Source of the DNA: Nemertoderma westbladi
Taxonomy: Eukaryota; Xenacoelomorpha; Nemertodermatida; Nemertodermatidae
Direction: 5' to 3'
NCBI GenBank assembly: GCA_032718475.1
Contig: JAUCBJ010007900.1
Coordinates: 113,353 to 177,352 of the forward strand
Length of the DNA: 64,000 bases
The notes under the pieces are model-generated. The model did no database searches. It was not told the DNA's origin and saw only the letters and a list, made by a program, of their open reading frames with translations. Each line of letters starts with the position of its first letter. Position 1 is the first letter of the stretch. Below, one piece after another: positions 48,183 to 58,868 of this stretch. The position numbers were made by a program, and so were the translations under genes.

Positions 48183-51100
48183 AGAGGTAGGAACATAGTA
48201 ACAGATTGATAAACACAGAGGTAGGAAAGTAGTAACATATTGATAAACACAGAGGTAGGAACATATTTATAAACACAGAGGTAGAAAGTAGGCATAGGTT
48301 GATAAACACAGAGGTAGGAACATAGTAACAGATTGATAAACACAGAGGTATGAAAGTAGTAACATATTGATAAACACAGAGGTAGGAACATAGTAACAGA
48401 TTGATAAACACAGAGGTAGGAAAGTAGTAACATATTGATAAACACAGAGGTAGGAACATAGTAACAGATTGATAAACACAGAGGTAGGAAAGTAGTAACA
48501 TATTGATAAACACAGAGGTAGGAACATAGTAACAGATTGATAAACACAGAGGTAGGAAAGTAGTAACATATTGATAAACACAGAGGTAGGAACATATTTA
48601 TAAACACAGAGGTAGAAAGTAGGCATATGTTGATAAACACAGAGGTAGGAACATAGTAACAGATTGATAAACACAGAGGTAGGAACATAGTAACAGATTG
48701 ATAAACACAGAGGTAGGAAAGTAGTAACATATTGATAAACACAGAGGTAGGAACATATTTATAAACACAGAGGTAGAAAGTAGGCATAGGTTGATAAACA
48801 CAGAGGTAGAAAGTAGGAATAGGTTGATAAACACAGAGGTAGGAACATAGTAACAGATTGATAAACACAGAGGTAGGAAAGTAGTAACATATTGATAAAC
48901 ACAGAGGTAGGAACATATTTATAAACACAGAGGTAGAAAGTAGGCATAGGTTGATAAACACAGAGGTAGAAAGTAGGAATAGGTTGATAAACACAGAGGT
49001 AGGAACATAGTAACAGATTGATAAACACAGATGTAGGAACATAGTAACAGATTGATAAACACAGAGGTAGGAAAGTAGTAACATATTGATAAACACAGAG
49101 GTAGGAACATAGTAACAGATTGATAAACACAGAGGGAGGAAAGTAGTAACATATTGATAAACACAGAGGTAGGAACATATTTATAAACACAGAGGTAGGA
49201 ACATGGTAACAGATTGATAAACACAGAGGTAGGAAAGTAGTAACATATTGATAAACACAGAGGTAGGAACATATTGATAAACACAGAGGTAGGAACATAG
49301 TAACAGATTGATAAACACAGAGGTAGGAAAGTAGTAACATATTGATAAACACAGAGGTAGGAACATATTTATAAACACAGAGGTAGAAAGTAGGCATAGG
49401 TTGATAAACACAGAGGTAGGAACATAGTAACAGATTGATAAACACAGAGGTATGAAAGTAGTAACATATTGATAAACACAGAGGTAGGAACATAGTAACA
49501 GATTGATAAACACAGAGGTAGGAAAGTAGTAACATATTGATAAACACAGAGGTAGGAACATAGTAACAGATTGATAAACACAGAGGTAGGAAAGTAGTAA
49601 CATATTGATAAACACAGAGGTAGGAACATATTTATAAACACAGAGGTAGAAAGTAGGCATAGGTTGATAAACACAGAGGTAGAAAGTAGGAATAGGTTGA
49701 TAAACACAGAGGTAGGAACATAGTAACAGATTGATAAACACAGATGTAGGAACATAGTAACAGATTGATAAACACAGAGGTAGGAAAGTAGTAACACATT
49801 GATAAACACAGAGGTAGGAACATATTTATAAACACAGAGGTAGAAAGTAGGCATATGTTAATAAACACAGAGGTAGGAACATAGTAACAGATTGATAAAC
49901 ACAGAGGTAGGAAAGTAGTAACATATTGATAAACACAGAGGTAGGAACATATTTATAAACACAGAGGTAGAAAGTAGGCATAGGTTGATAAACACAGAGG
50001 TATAAAGTAGGAATAGGTTGATAAACACAGAGGTAGGAACATAGTAACAGATTGATAAACACAGAGGTAGGAAAGTAGTAACATATTGATAAACACAGAG
50101 GTAGGAACATATTTATAAACACAGAGGTAGAAAGTAGGCATAGGTTGATAAACACAGAGGTAGAAAGTAGGAATAGGTTGATAAACACAGAGGTAGGAAC
50201 ATAGTAACAGATTGATAAACACAGATGTAGGAACATAGTAACAGATTGATAAACACAGAGGTAGGAAAGTAGTAACATATTGATAAACACAGAGGTAGGA
50301 ACATAGTAACAGATTGATAAACACAGAGGTAGGAAAGTAGTAACATATTGATAAACACAGAGGTAGGAACACAGTAACAGATTGATAAACACAGAGGTAG
50401 GAAAGTAGTAACATATTGATAAACACAGAGGTAGGAACATAGTAACAGATTGATAAACACAGAGGTAGGAAAGTAGTAACATATTGATAAACACAGAGGT
50501 AGGAACATAGTAACAGATTGATAAACACAGAGGTAGGAAAGTAGTAACATATTGATAAACACAGAGGTAGGAACATATTTATAAACACAGAGGTAGAAAG
50601 TAGGCATAGGTTGATAAACACAGAGGTAGGAACATAGTAACAGATTGATAAACACAGAGGTAGGAACATAGTAACAGATTGATAAACACAGAGGTAGGAA
50701 AGTAGTAACATATTGATAAACACAGAGGTAGGAACATAGTAACAGATTGATAAACACAGAGGTAGGAAAGTAGTACCATATTGATAAACACAGAGGTAGG
50801 AACATAGTAACAGATTGATAAACACAGAGGTAGGAAAGTAGTAACATATTGATAAACACAGAGGTAGGAACATATTTATAAACACAGAGGTAGAAAGTAG
50901 GCATAGGTTGATAAACACAGAGGTAGGAACATAGTAACAGATTGATAAACACAGAGGTAGGAACATAGTAACAGATTGATAAACACAGAGGTAGGAAAGT
51001 AGTAACATATTGATAAACACAGAGGTAGGAACATAGTAACAGATTGATAATCACAGAGGTAGGAAAGTAGTAACATATTGATAAACACAGAGGTAGGAAC

Positions 51101-52524
51101 ATAGTAACAGATTGATAAACACAGAGGTAGGAAAGTAGTAACATATTGATAAACACAGAGGTAGGAACATAGTAACAGATTGATAAACACAGAGGTAGGA
51201 AAGTAGTAACATATTGATAAACACAGAGGTAGGAACATATTTATAAACAAAGAGGTAGAAAGTAGGCATAGGTTGATAAACACAGAGGTAGGAACATAGT
51301 AACAGATTGATAAACACAGAGGTAGGAACATAGTAACAGATTGATAAACACGGAGGTAGGAAAGTAGTAACATATTGATAAACACAGAGGTAGGAACATA
51401 TTTATAAACACAGAGGTAGAAAGTAGGCATAGGTTGATAAACACAGAGGTAGGAACATAGTAACAGATTGATAAACACAGAGGTAGGAACATAGTAACAG
51501 ATTGATAAACACAGAGGTAGGAACATAGTAACAGATTGATAAACACAGAGGTAGGAAAGTAGTAACATATTGATAAACACAGAGGTAGGAACATAGTAAC
51601 AGATTGATAAACACAGAGGTAGGAAAGTAGTAACATATTGATAAACACAGAGGTAGGAACATATTTATAAACGCAGAGGTGGGAACATAGTAACAGATTG
51701 ATAAACACAGAGGTAGGAAAGTAGTAACATATTGATAAACACAGAGGTAGGAACATATTTATAAACACAGAGGTAGGAACATGGTAACAGATTGATAAAC
51801 ACAGAGGTAGGAAAGTAGTAACATATTGATAAACACAGAGGTAGGAACATATTGATAAACACAGAGGTAGGAACATAGTAACAGATTGATAAACACAGAG
51901 GTAGGAACGTAGTAACATATTGATAAACACAGAGGTAGGAACATATTTATAAACACAGAGGTAGAAAGTAGGCATAGGTTGATAAACACAGAGGTAGGAA
52001 CATAGTAACAGATTGATAAACACAGAGGTATGAAAGTAGTAACATATTGATAAACACAGAGGTAGGAACATAGTAACAGATTGATAAACACAGAGGTAGG
52101 AAAGTAGTAACATATTGATAAACACAGAGGTAGGAACATAGTAACAGATTGATAAACACAGAGGTAGGAAAGTAGTAACATATTGATAAACACAGAGGTA
52201 GGAACATAGTAACAGATTGATAAACACAGAGGTAGGAAAGTAGTAACATATTGATAAACACAGAGGTAGGAACATATTTATAAACACAGAGGTAGAAAGT
52301 AGGCTTAGGTTGATAAACACAGAGGTAGGAACATAGTAACAGATTGATAAACACAGAGGTAGGAACATAGTAACAGATTGATAAACACAGAGGTAGGAAA
52401 GTAGTAACATATTGATAAACACAGAGGTAGGAACATATTTATAAACAATAGGTTGATAAACACAGAGGTTGGAACATAGTAACAGATTGATAAACACAGA
52501 GGTAGGAAAGTAGTAACATATTGA

Positions 52525-53570
52525 TACTACTACTACTACTACTACTAGGATCGGCATGCTGCATTGCAGCTGCATTTTTAAGAATGCTGTGCCGGCTTGT
52601 CAACAAAATTGCACCGCCACAACTCCCTATCACCCATGACATTTGCTAGATCATCCGCATCTTTAAGGCCAGTGTCCTTTAAGATGCGTCTCAAGAAAGT
52701 CATGGGCTGTCCACCATGCTTATTCACTCCATGAGGCTGCCAAAGTACAAGATTATGCACTGGCTGATCCTCACGGCGAAAGCAATGTCCTGCAAAGCGG
52801 AGGCGATTTTGTTCTAGTGTCAAGCTTGGGGGAACCAATGAGACACCTCCAATGTTATATAGTGTCTGGTTGGAGATGTGTGCATTGTACTTTACACAAT
52901 GAACCCGGCGTAGCATTCTTGTGAATGTGCCATCCAGAGATTTGGTGTCCTCAGCAGTTAGAGCCCAGCATGGACTCCCGTAGAGGAGTACTGGAACTAC
53001 TGCTGCTCTAAATAATCGGACCTTAAGTTTCCGATTAATTCTCGGTGACTTCCAAATCCTGGAAAGCCTATTCAAGGCTGCCCATGCCTTTCCCTTATGT
53101 ATTCGAAGGTCCTCACCTGACTTCCGGATCCATGATCCCAGGTAACAGAAGTCGTCCACATGCTCAAGCATACCATCCTTTGAGCTTATGCTCATCCGAT
53201 CAGAGACTTGCTGAGGACTTTCAAAGTTAACTGTCAGAATTTTGGTCTTTCTGGAGTTAATAAAAAGACCAACACTAGAAGCAGCATGTTCTAATGAGCT
53301 GAGGAGCCGTTGGGCTCCCTCTAATGATTCTGAGAGTACTCCTAAGTCATCAGCAAAGTCTAGATCAGTTAGGTACTTGGCAGGATTTCCTCGACTTCTG
53401 GAGCCAGTAGGTGGAGTTATCATCACCCCATCATCATTATAATGATCTAAGGACATGCGTAGAACATAGTCAACCACAATAATGAACAAGAATGGTGCAA
53501 GTGTGTCTCCTTGGAGGACGCCCCATAACACTTCAAATGGTTCTGTGTCACCGTCAACAGTAGACACAAG
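52525..53570 (-). mobile_element. RTE-like LINE copy B inside the 34-bp array
   Basis: The left (3') end is a (TAC)n run on the plus strand, i.e. a (TAG)n tail, followed by the conserved GCATGCTGCATTGCAGCTGC end shared with copy A. It is 5'-truncated inside the RT. ACATATTGA flanks it at 52516-52524 and 53571-53579, a target-site duplication taken from array sequence. It is nearly identical to copy A, so insertion is recent and later than local array expansion. Confidence 0.9.
52578..53567 (-). CDS. RTE-like reverse transcriptase C-terminal part, open frame
   Basis: About 329 codons open to a stop at 52578. It begins at TVDGDTEPFEVLWGVLQGD, contains the catalytic LDFADDLGVLS box, DFCYLGSWIRKSGEDLR, and the C-terminal region with LYNIGGVSLVPPSLTLEQNR, RLRFAGHCFRREDQPVHNL and LWRCNFVDKPAQHS. 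The N-terminal half is missing by 5' truncation, so it cannot make a working enzyme alone. It is the best intact C-terminus of the three copies and shows where copy A is frameshifted. Confidence 0.85.
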   Translation of the reverse strand: MSTVDGDTEPFEVLWGVLQGDTLAPFLFIIVVDYVLRMSLDHYNDDGVMITPPTGSRSRGNPAKYLTDLDFADDLGVLSESLEGAQRLLSSLEHAASSVGLFINSRKTKILTVNFESPQQVSDRMSISSKDGMLEHVDDFCYLGSWIRKSGEDLRIHKGKAWAALNRLSRIWKSPRINRKLKVRLFRAAVVPVLLYGSPCWALTAEDTKSLDGTFTRMLRRVHCVKYNAHISNQTLYNIGGVSLVPPSLTLEQNRLRFAGHCFRREDQPVHNLVLWQPHGVNKHGGQPMTFLRRILKDTGLKDADDLANVMGDRELWRCNFVDKPAQHS

Positions 53571-53579
53571 ACATATTGA

Positions 53580-55171
53580 CTATATACCAACATATCAACA
53601 TATTGATAAACACAGAGGTAGGAACATATTTATAAACACAGAGGTAGAAAGTAGGCATAGGTTGATAAACACAGAGGTAGAAAGTAGGAATAGGTTGATA
53701 AACACAGAGGTAGGAACATAGTAACAGATTGATAAACACAGAGGTAGGAAAGTAGTAACATATTGATAAACACAGAGGTAGGAACATATTTATAAACACA
53801 GAGGTAGAAAGTAGGCCTAGGTTGATAAACACAGAGGTAGAAAGTAGGAATAGGTTGATAAACACAGAGGTAAAAGTAGGAATAGGTTGATAACCACAGA
53901 GGTAGGAACATATTGATAAACACCGAGGTAGGAAGAGATTGATAAACATAGAGGTAGGAACATATTGATAAACACCGAGGTAGGAAGAGATTGATAAACA
54001 TAGAGGTAGGAACATATTGATAAACGCATATATAGGAACATGCAGTAGTAACAGGTTGATAAACACCGAGGTAGGAACATATTGATAAACACAGAAATAG
54101 GAACATACAGTAGTAACAGGTTGATAAACACAGAGGTAGGAACATATTGATAAACACCGAGGTAGGAAGAGATTGATAAACATAGAGGTAGGAACATATT
54201 GATAAACACCGAGGTAGGAAGAGATTGATAAACACAGAGATAGGAACATATTGATAAACATAGAGGTAGGAACATATTGATAAACACGGAGATAGGAACA
54301 TATTGATAAACACAGAGGTAGGAAGAGATTGATAAACATAGAGGTAGGAACATATTGATAAACACAGAGATAGGAACATATTGATAAACATAGAGGTAGG
54401 AACATATTGATAAACACTGAGATAGGAACATATTGATAAACACAGAGGTAGGAAGAGATTGATAAACATAGAGGTAGGAACATATTGATAAACACAGAGG
54501 TAGGAACATAGTAACAGATTGATAAACACAGAGGTAGGAAAGTAGTAACATATTGATAAACACAGAGGTAGGAACATATTATTGATAAACACCGAGGTAG
54601 GAAGAGATTGATAAACATAGAGGTAGGAACATATTGATAAACACATATATAGGAACATATTGATAAACACAGAGGTAGGAAGAGATTGATAAACATAGAG
54701 GTAGGAACATATTGATAAACACAGAGGTAGGAACATAGTAACAGATTGATAAACACAGAGGTAGGAAAGTAGTAACAGGTTGATAAACGCCGAGGTAGGA
54801 ACATATTATTGATAAACACCGAGGTAGGAAGAGATTGATAAACATAGAGGTAGGAACATATTGATAAACACATATATAGGAACATGCAGTAGTAACAGGT
54901 TGATAAACACCGAGGTAGGAACATATTGATAAACACAGAAATAGGAACATACAGTTGTAACAGGTTGATAAACACAGAGGTAGGAACATATTGATAAACA
55001 CAGATATAGGAACATAATGATAAACACGGAGATAGGAACATACAGTTGTAACAGGTTGATAAACACAGAGGTAGGAACAGGTTGATAAACACAGAGGTAG
55101 AAAGTAGGAACATATTGATAAACACAGAGGTAGAAAGTTGGATCAGATTGATGAACGCAGAGGTAGGAACA
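53580..55171 (+). repeat. diverged right part of the 34-bp array
   Basis: Monomers here are shorter and more varied: GATAAACACCGAGGTAGGAA + GAGATT, GATAAACATAGAGGTAGGAA + CATATT, and inserts such as CAGTAGTAACAGG. Many are 26-27 bp rather than 34 bp. The reduced homogeneity suggests an older edge that has escaped recent turnover. Confidence 0.85.
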
Positions 55172-55181
55172 TTTGATAAAC

Positions 55182-55820
55182 TACTACTACTACGATCGGC
55201 ATGCTGCATTGCAGCTGCATTGTATATATTACATATATATTAAGAATGCTGTGCCGGCTTTTCGACAAAATCGCGCCGCCACAATTCCCTATCACCCATG
55301 ACATTTGCTAGTTCATCCGCATCTTCAAGGCCAGTGTCCTTTAAGATGCGTCTCATGTCATAGGCTGTCCACCATGCTTATTCGCTCCATGATGCCGCCA
55401 AAGCACAAGATTATGCACTGGCGGGTCCTCACGGCTAAAGCAATGTCCTGCAAACCGGAGGAGGTTCCGTTCAAGTGTCAAGCTAGGGAAGACTAATGGA
55501 ACACCTCCAATGTTGTATAGAGTCTGATTGGAGTTGAGGAGATGTGTGCATTGTACTTGACTCAATGAACCAGGCGCAGCATTATTGTGAATGTGCCATC
55601 AGGAGATTTGGTATCCTATGCAGTAAGAGCCCAGCATGGACTCTCATATAAGAGTACTGGTTCTGCTACTGCCATAAATTATCGAACCTAAAGGTTCCGT
55701 TTTATTCTATGGGAGTTCCAAATCCTGGACAGACTATTTAACGCTACCCATGCCTTCACCTTACGTATCCGAAGGTCTTCACCTGACTTTCTGATCCATG
55801 AGCCCAAGTAGCAGAAGTAG
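55182..55820 (-). mobile_element. RTE-like LINE copy C inside the array, degenerate
   Basis: The same (TAG)n tail and GCATGCTGCATTGCAGCTGC end as copies A and B, then about 600 bp of the 3' coding region with indels, an AT-rich insertion (near 55221-55240) and stops. Flanked by the 10-bp duplication TTTGATAAAC (55172-55181 and 55821-55830), again array sequence. It is more diverged than copy B and so is an older insertion of the same family. Confidence 0.9.
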
Positions 55821-56016
55821 TTTGATAAACACAAAAGGTAGTAAGTAGGAACAGGTTGATAAACACAGTATTAGGAACAGATTGATGAACACAAAGGTAG
55901 GAAACATATTATAAACACGATTCTGATCAATAATATAATATACTTCGCAGAGTACCACACCACCACCGTATTATTTATCTTAGATTTAGTTCTATTTCAT
56001 CTTGAAATATGTCTAG

Positions 56017-56122
56017 GTTACGGAAGTAGTTCGGAATTTGATCGAAGCGAAGGTATAGGAACAATAGAGGAGAGAGATGAAGGACCAGCGACAATATCTA
56101 AGGATGAAAAGATTACATCCAA
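56017..56122 (+). CDS. coding exon 4 of the seven-exon gene
   Basis: The acceptor TTCATCTTGAAATATGTCTAG ends at 56016 and the donor TCCAA|GTAAGA at 56123 is strong. The exon starts in phase 1 (GT completes Gly with the G of exon 3) and ends in phase 2. It reads YGSSSEFDRSEGIGTIEERD, then EGPATISKDEKITS. Acidic and Ser-rich, with no known domain. The matching phases across a 32-kb array are the main support that exons 3 and 4 belong to one gene. Its own donor is not repeated. Confidence 0.8.
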
Positions 56123-57700
56123 GTAAGAAGCGGATATGTGTTAATTTACAATAAATATAATGGAATGGAACATTTAAATGAAACCAAAATGAGCTAGATT
56201 AATCAGAAATTATATTAAGATCATAATATTATTATTACATATAATATCACTTTATAAGGCTCTGATATCTCCAGTCATTTTTCAAAAATAATTATTATTC
56301 TTAAATTGTTACTTTTTCGGGCGAATATTCCCAAAAATCGGGATAAATAGGAGTATTTTTATTCTTTTTTTCATTGGATTTAAGTAACCCATAGGATTCA
56401 TTGATTTTACTTATTCTCAGCGAAAGAAGTAATTACTATAATAAATGTATAATAAACCTTGAAGTTAAACTTAGAGAATATTAACAGAATAAGTAAATGG
56501 AGTTTATCAGCTGGTAGTTACTACAGTATACGATATACAATAAATATTTGCAAATTAGGCTGTAAATGTATATAGAACAGGGCGTTTAAAGTAGGATTCC
56601 AAATATCCCTGTCCTCTCTGCCAAATGACCCCACGTGTTGGGAGGATTGGCATGTTTGACCTCTGTCGACTAAATCGATCCTAACGTTTTAACAACTGTT
56701 TAAAATCAATACAAACTATGACTGAAAGATAGCCCAATAAATTCTGGACAAAATGAGAACTCATATTAAACAAATGAGTAAACAGATTGGAAGATATGAG
56801 CGTATTAGACAAAAACATGCCGAAAGTCCCTACCCTCCCCTACAGTAATTTTAATCGCAGTAACTACAGTATGGAAGCAATATAGTAAAATTCTGCAGTT
56901 CAAATTATCTTGTAACACTTTCTTTGTATCTTTTATTAATAATGAATTAGCACTAAAAAGTACCAATTATTTAAGAGTAAAATTTCATATTACATAGGAA
57001 AAAACGTGGAACATTTTTTTTCAATATTTCCCCGCCTCGACACTTTATTAACCTTACTTATTAACCTTGGCGTTATTAACAGTGGAGAAAAGGTCTAAAT
57101 TTTTCACCAAGTAATAAGTAATTAATTTTTCTTCTGCGTTTGTTTTGGGCCATGTTGTTCTTCTGATTCTGAAAAAGAGAGTAAAACCTCCCAAAATGAG
57201 TTACAACGGAAACGGTACTTTAGTGCTGTACTACTGTATATCAAACCAGCACATAACTATTACTTTCATTTTTTGGTAAACTGTACAAAATTTTTTTATT
57301 GAAATTTACCATGCTTATACGGCGTATACGGAATCTCTGTAATTTTCTTCTCCTCTTTATTGTAATTTTAACTACAGTATAACTATTAATCACTAATACT
57401 GTACATTACTAGACCATTGCTATTAAAGACCGTCAGGCCCTAAGTTGTCCAGTTCGCTCGACCTAGTACAGTAGTAGTAGTACAGGCCCTAAGAAGGACA
57501 GTTTAACAGAATTATAGCGGCACATATACTTGACCTCTCAACGAGTAAGCCCCAACGGTCTTCTAATTAAATGTAATTTGATGATATCACGAGAACCGAT
57601 CATATAATTTTTTTTAATGTAATTGTACAGTTTGGTGAACTGCACCCAACGATTTATCACAATTCATATTTCGGATGACAGGTAGCGGTGAAATCCGACC
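56123..57700. other. intron 4 sequence, no gene seen
   Basis: AT-rich unique sequence with no tandem array at the donor, in contrast to introns 2, 3 and 5. No supported ORF or RNA gene. Confidence 0.6.
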
Positions 57701-57701
57701 G

Positions 57702-58517
57702 GGTGTTCCATAATGATTGCCAACCCCCCCCCCCCCCCCCCCCCTGGCCAGCCAAAACTGCCAGACATGTACTTTAGTGTAATATATCCTTCGAAAGATA
57801 ATTTAATTCTGAGCTTACACGCAAAAATTGAGGGTCCAATACAAAAGTATAAAAATTTCATAGGCTATTCTTTAAACCTATCTTATTTTTCGTTATTTTT
57901 TATTTAATCACAATTAAAACAAATATAATTTATCCAGCGTTAGTCATCAGCTTTACAGCCATGATTCCCCTTTGCAGCACGGGGAGCTCCTCGATAGTGG
58001 CAAAGGATGTTGGCCCTTAAAAGGGCCGTTTTGGTTTGAGTTCAGTTTGATTATGCCACAGAATCACGACCCTCTCTAAAAGTAACATCTCTGATCCTGT
58101 CAACCATACGTTTTTCTTCACAATCATCGAAGATTGCACTGGAACTTGTCATTTTAATTACTTCTGTTAGGCCTAATTCAGTAAAATTACCAAAGACACA
58201 TTAATACCGGTAACTGAATACTGTAATATATTGCAATACAGCAAAAGTCAAGCAGTAATAACTGTTTAAACAGGGTTGCAAATCTGATGACTAACCCTGG
58301 ATAAATTATATTTTTTTAAAATTGTGATTAAATCACAAATATTGGAAAGAAAGATTGGTTTAAAGAATTGCCTATAAAATTTTCATACTTTTGTATTGGA
58401 CCCTAAATTTTTGCATGTAAGCTCAGAATTAAATTCTCTTTCAAATGATATATTACACTAAAGTACATGTCTGGCAGTTTTGGCTGGCCATGGGGGGGGG
58501 CAATCATTATAGAACAC
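57702..58517. mobile_element. long-inverted-repeat (foldback-type) element in intron 4
   Basis: The left arm 57702-57950 and right arm 58284-58517 are reverse complements with few differences. Matched landmarks include GTGTTCCATAATGATTGCC versus its counterpart at 58499-58517, GGCCAGCCAAAACTGCCAGA, and TTATCCAG.GTTAGTCATCAG. Homopolymer C (left) and G (right) tracts sit at equivalent places. The 333-bp spacer contains the histone-type stem-loop. No clear target-site duplication was found and no transposase is present. Confidence 0.8.
58012..58027 (-). promoter_or_regulatory. histone-mRNA-type 3' stem-loop
   Basis: The minus strand reads GGCCCTTTTAAGGGCC, a perfect 6-bp stem with a TTTA loop, matching the metazoan replication-dependent histone stem-loop consensus GGYYCTTHTHARRGCC. 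It is preceded by AACCAAAAC as in histone 3' ends. It lies 23 bp after the stop of a 33-codon minus frame (58051-58152), a normal spacing, but that frame is not recognisably a histone. A purine-rich GAGGAGCT follows about 18 bp downstream. This may be a captured histone gene end or chance. Confidence 0.45.
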
Positions 58518-58690
58518 ACGGTAGTTAGTTAAATATTGTTTCTGCTAAATTATTGTTTTTTTCTATGTGTTACTTGTTTCCCAGGTAACTTAGTTTTATA
58601 GTCAATAAAACAAATACATATATGTATATATGCTTACAACAGTACTACTGTATATACACATATAGATATACTGTATGTAATAATTTTTAG

Positions 58691-58868
58691 TATTCAACGG
58701 AGATGGAGTAGAGTGGCCTGGTTGACGCCGCGTAGACGATCGCTGCGTTCATTCACGTTCAATAAGAAACGAGTGACTTACGATGCGGCCAAGTTCCCGC
58801 AGAAACCCTACCCAGAGTTAACAGTGTACCGGGAGGAAATATCCGACCCAGTGCCAGAACCGAAACAG
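58691..58868 (+). CDS. coding exon 5; its 3' end seeds the 36-bp array
   Basis: The acceptor TAATTTTTAG ends at 58690. The exon starts in phase 2, matching exon 4, and reads IQRRWSRVAWLTPRRRSLRS, FTFNKKRVTYDAAKFPQKPY, then PELTVYREEISDPVPEPKQ. It ends at CAG|GTAAAA (GT at 58869), phase 0. The last 30 bases, encoding ISDPVPEPKQ, plus GTAAAA form the 36-bp unit of the array that follows. Reading on past the donor meets a stop within 12 codons, because the second unit has a 5-bp insertion (58869-58904), so the first donor must be used for a full-length product. Confidence 0.8.

Larger units (their letters stand above)
24197..55915 (+). repeat. giant 34-bp minisatellite filling intron 3
   Basis: Roughly 900 monomers over about 30 kb (excluding two LINE insertions). 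The two main alternating 34-bp forms are RTTGATAAACACAGAG + GTAGGAACATAGTAACAG and the same with GTAGGAAAGTAGTAACAT. Shorter or variant forms begin TTTATAAACACAGAG or contain GTAGAAAGTAGGCATAG. The core TTGATAAACACAGAG|GTAGG is the 3' end of exon 3 plus its donor. The first three monomers (24213-24300) are diverged, the centre is highly homogeneous, and the right end (53.6-55.9 kb) is diverged again. Because 34 is not divisible by 3 and the unit has no stop on the minus strand, all three minus frames stay open for hundreds of codons. Confidence 0.97.

Noticed and set aside
24213-52515. CRISPR-like alternation of repeat and spacer
   Set aside because: The whole monomer is repeated with only a few variants; there are no unique spacers, and the context is eukaryotic intron.
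24155-55209. Dozens of minus-strand ORFs of 60-567 codons (repeating SVFINLLLCSYLCVYQ and similar)
   Set aside because: They are the 34-bp repeat read in three stop-free frames; the translated period of 34 residues equals 3 x 34 bp. No start, splice or composition evidence for coding.
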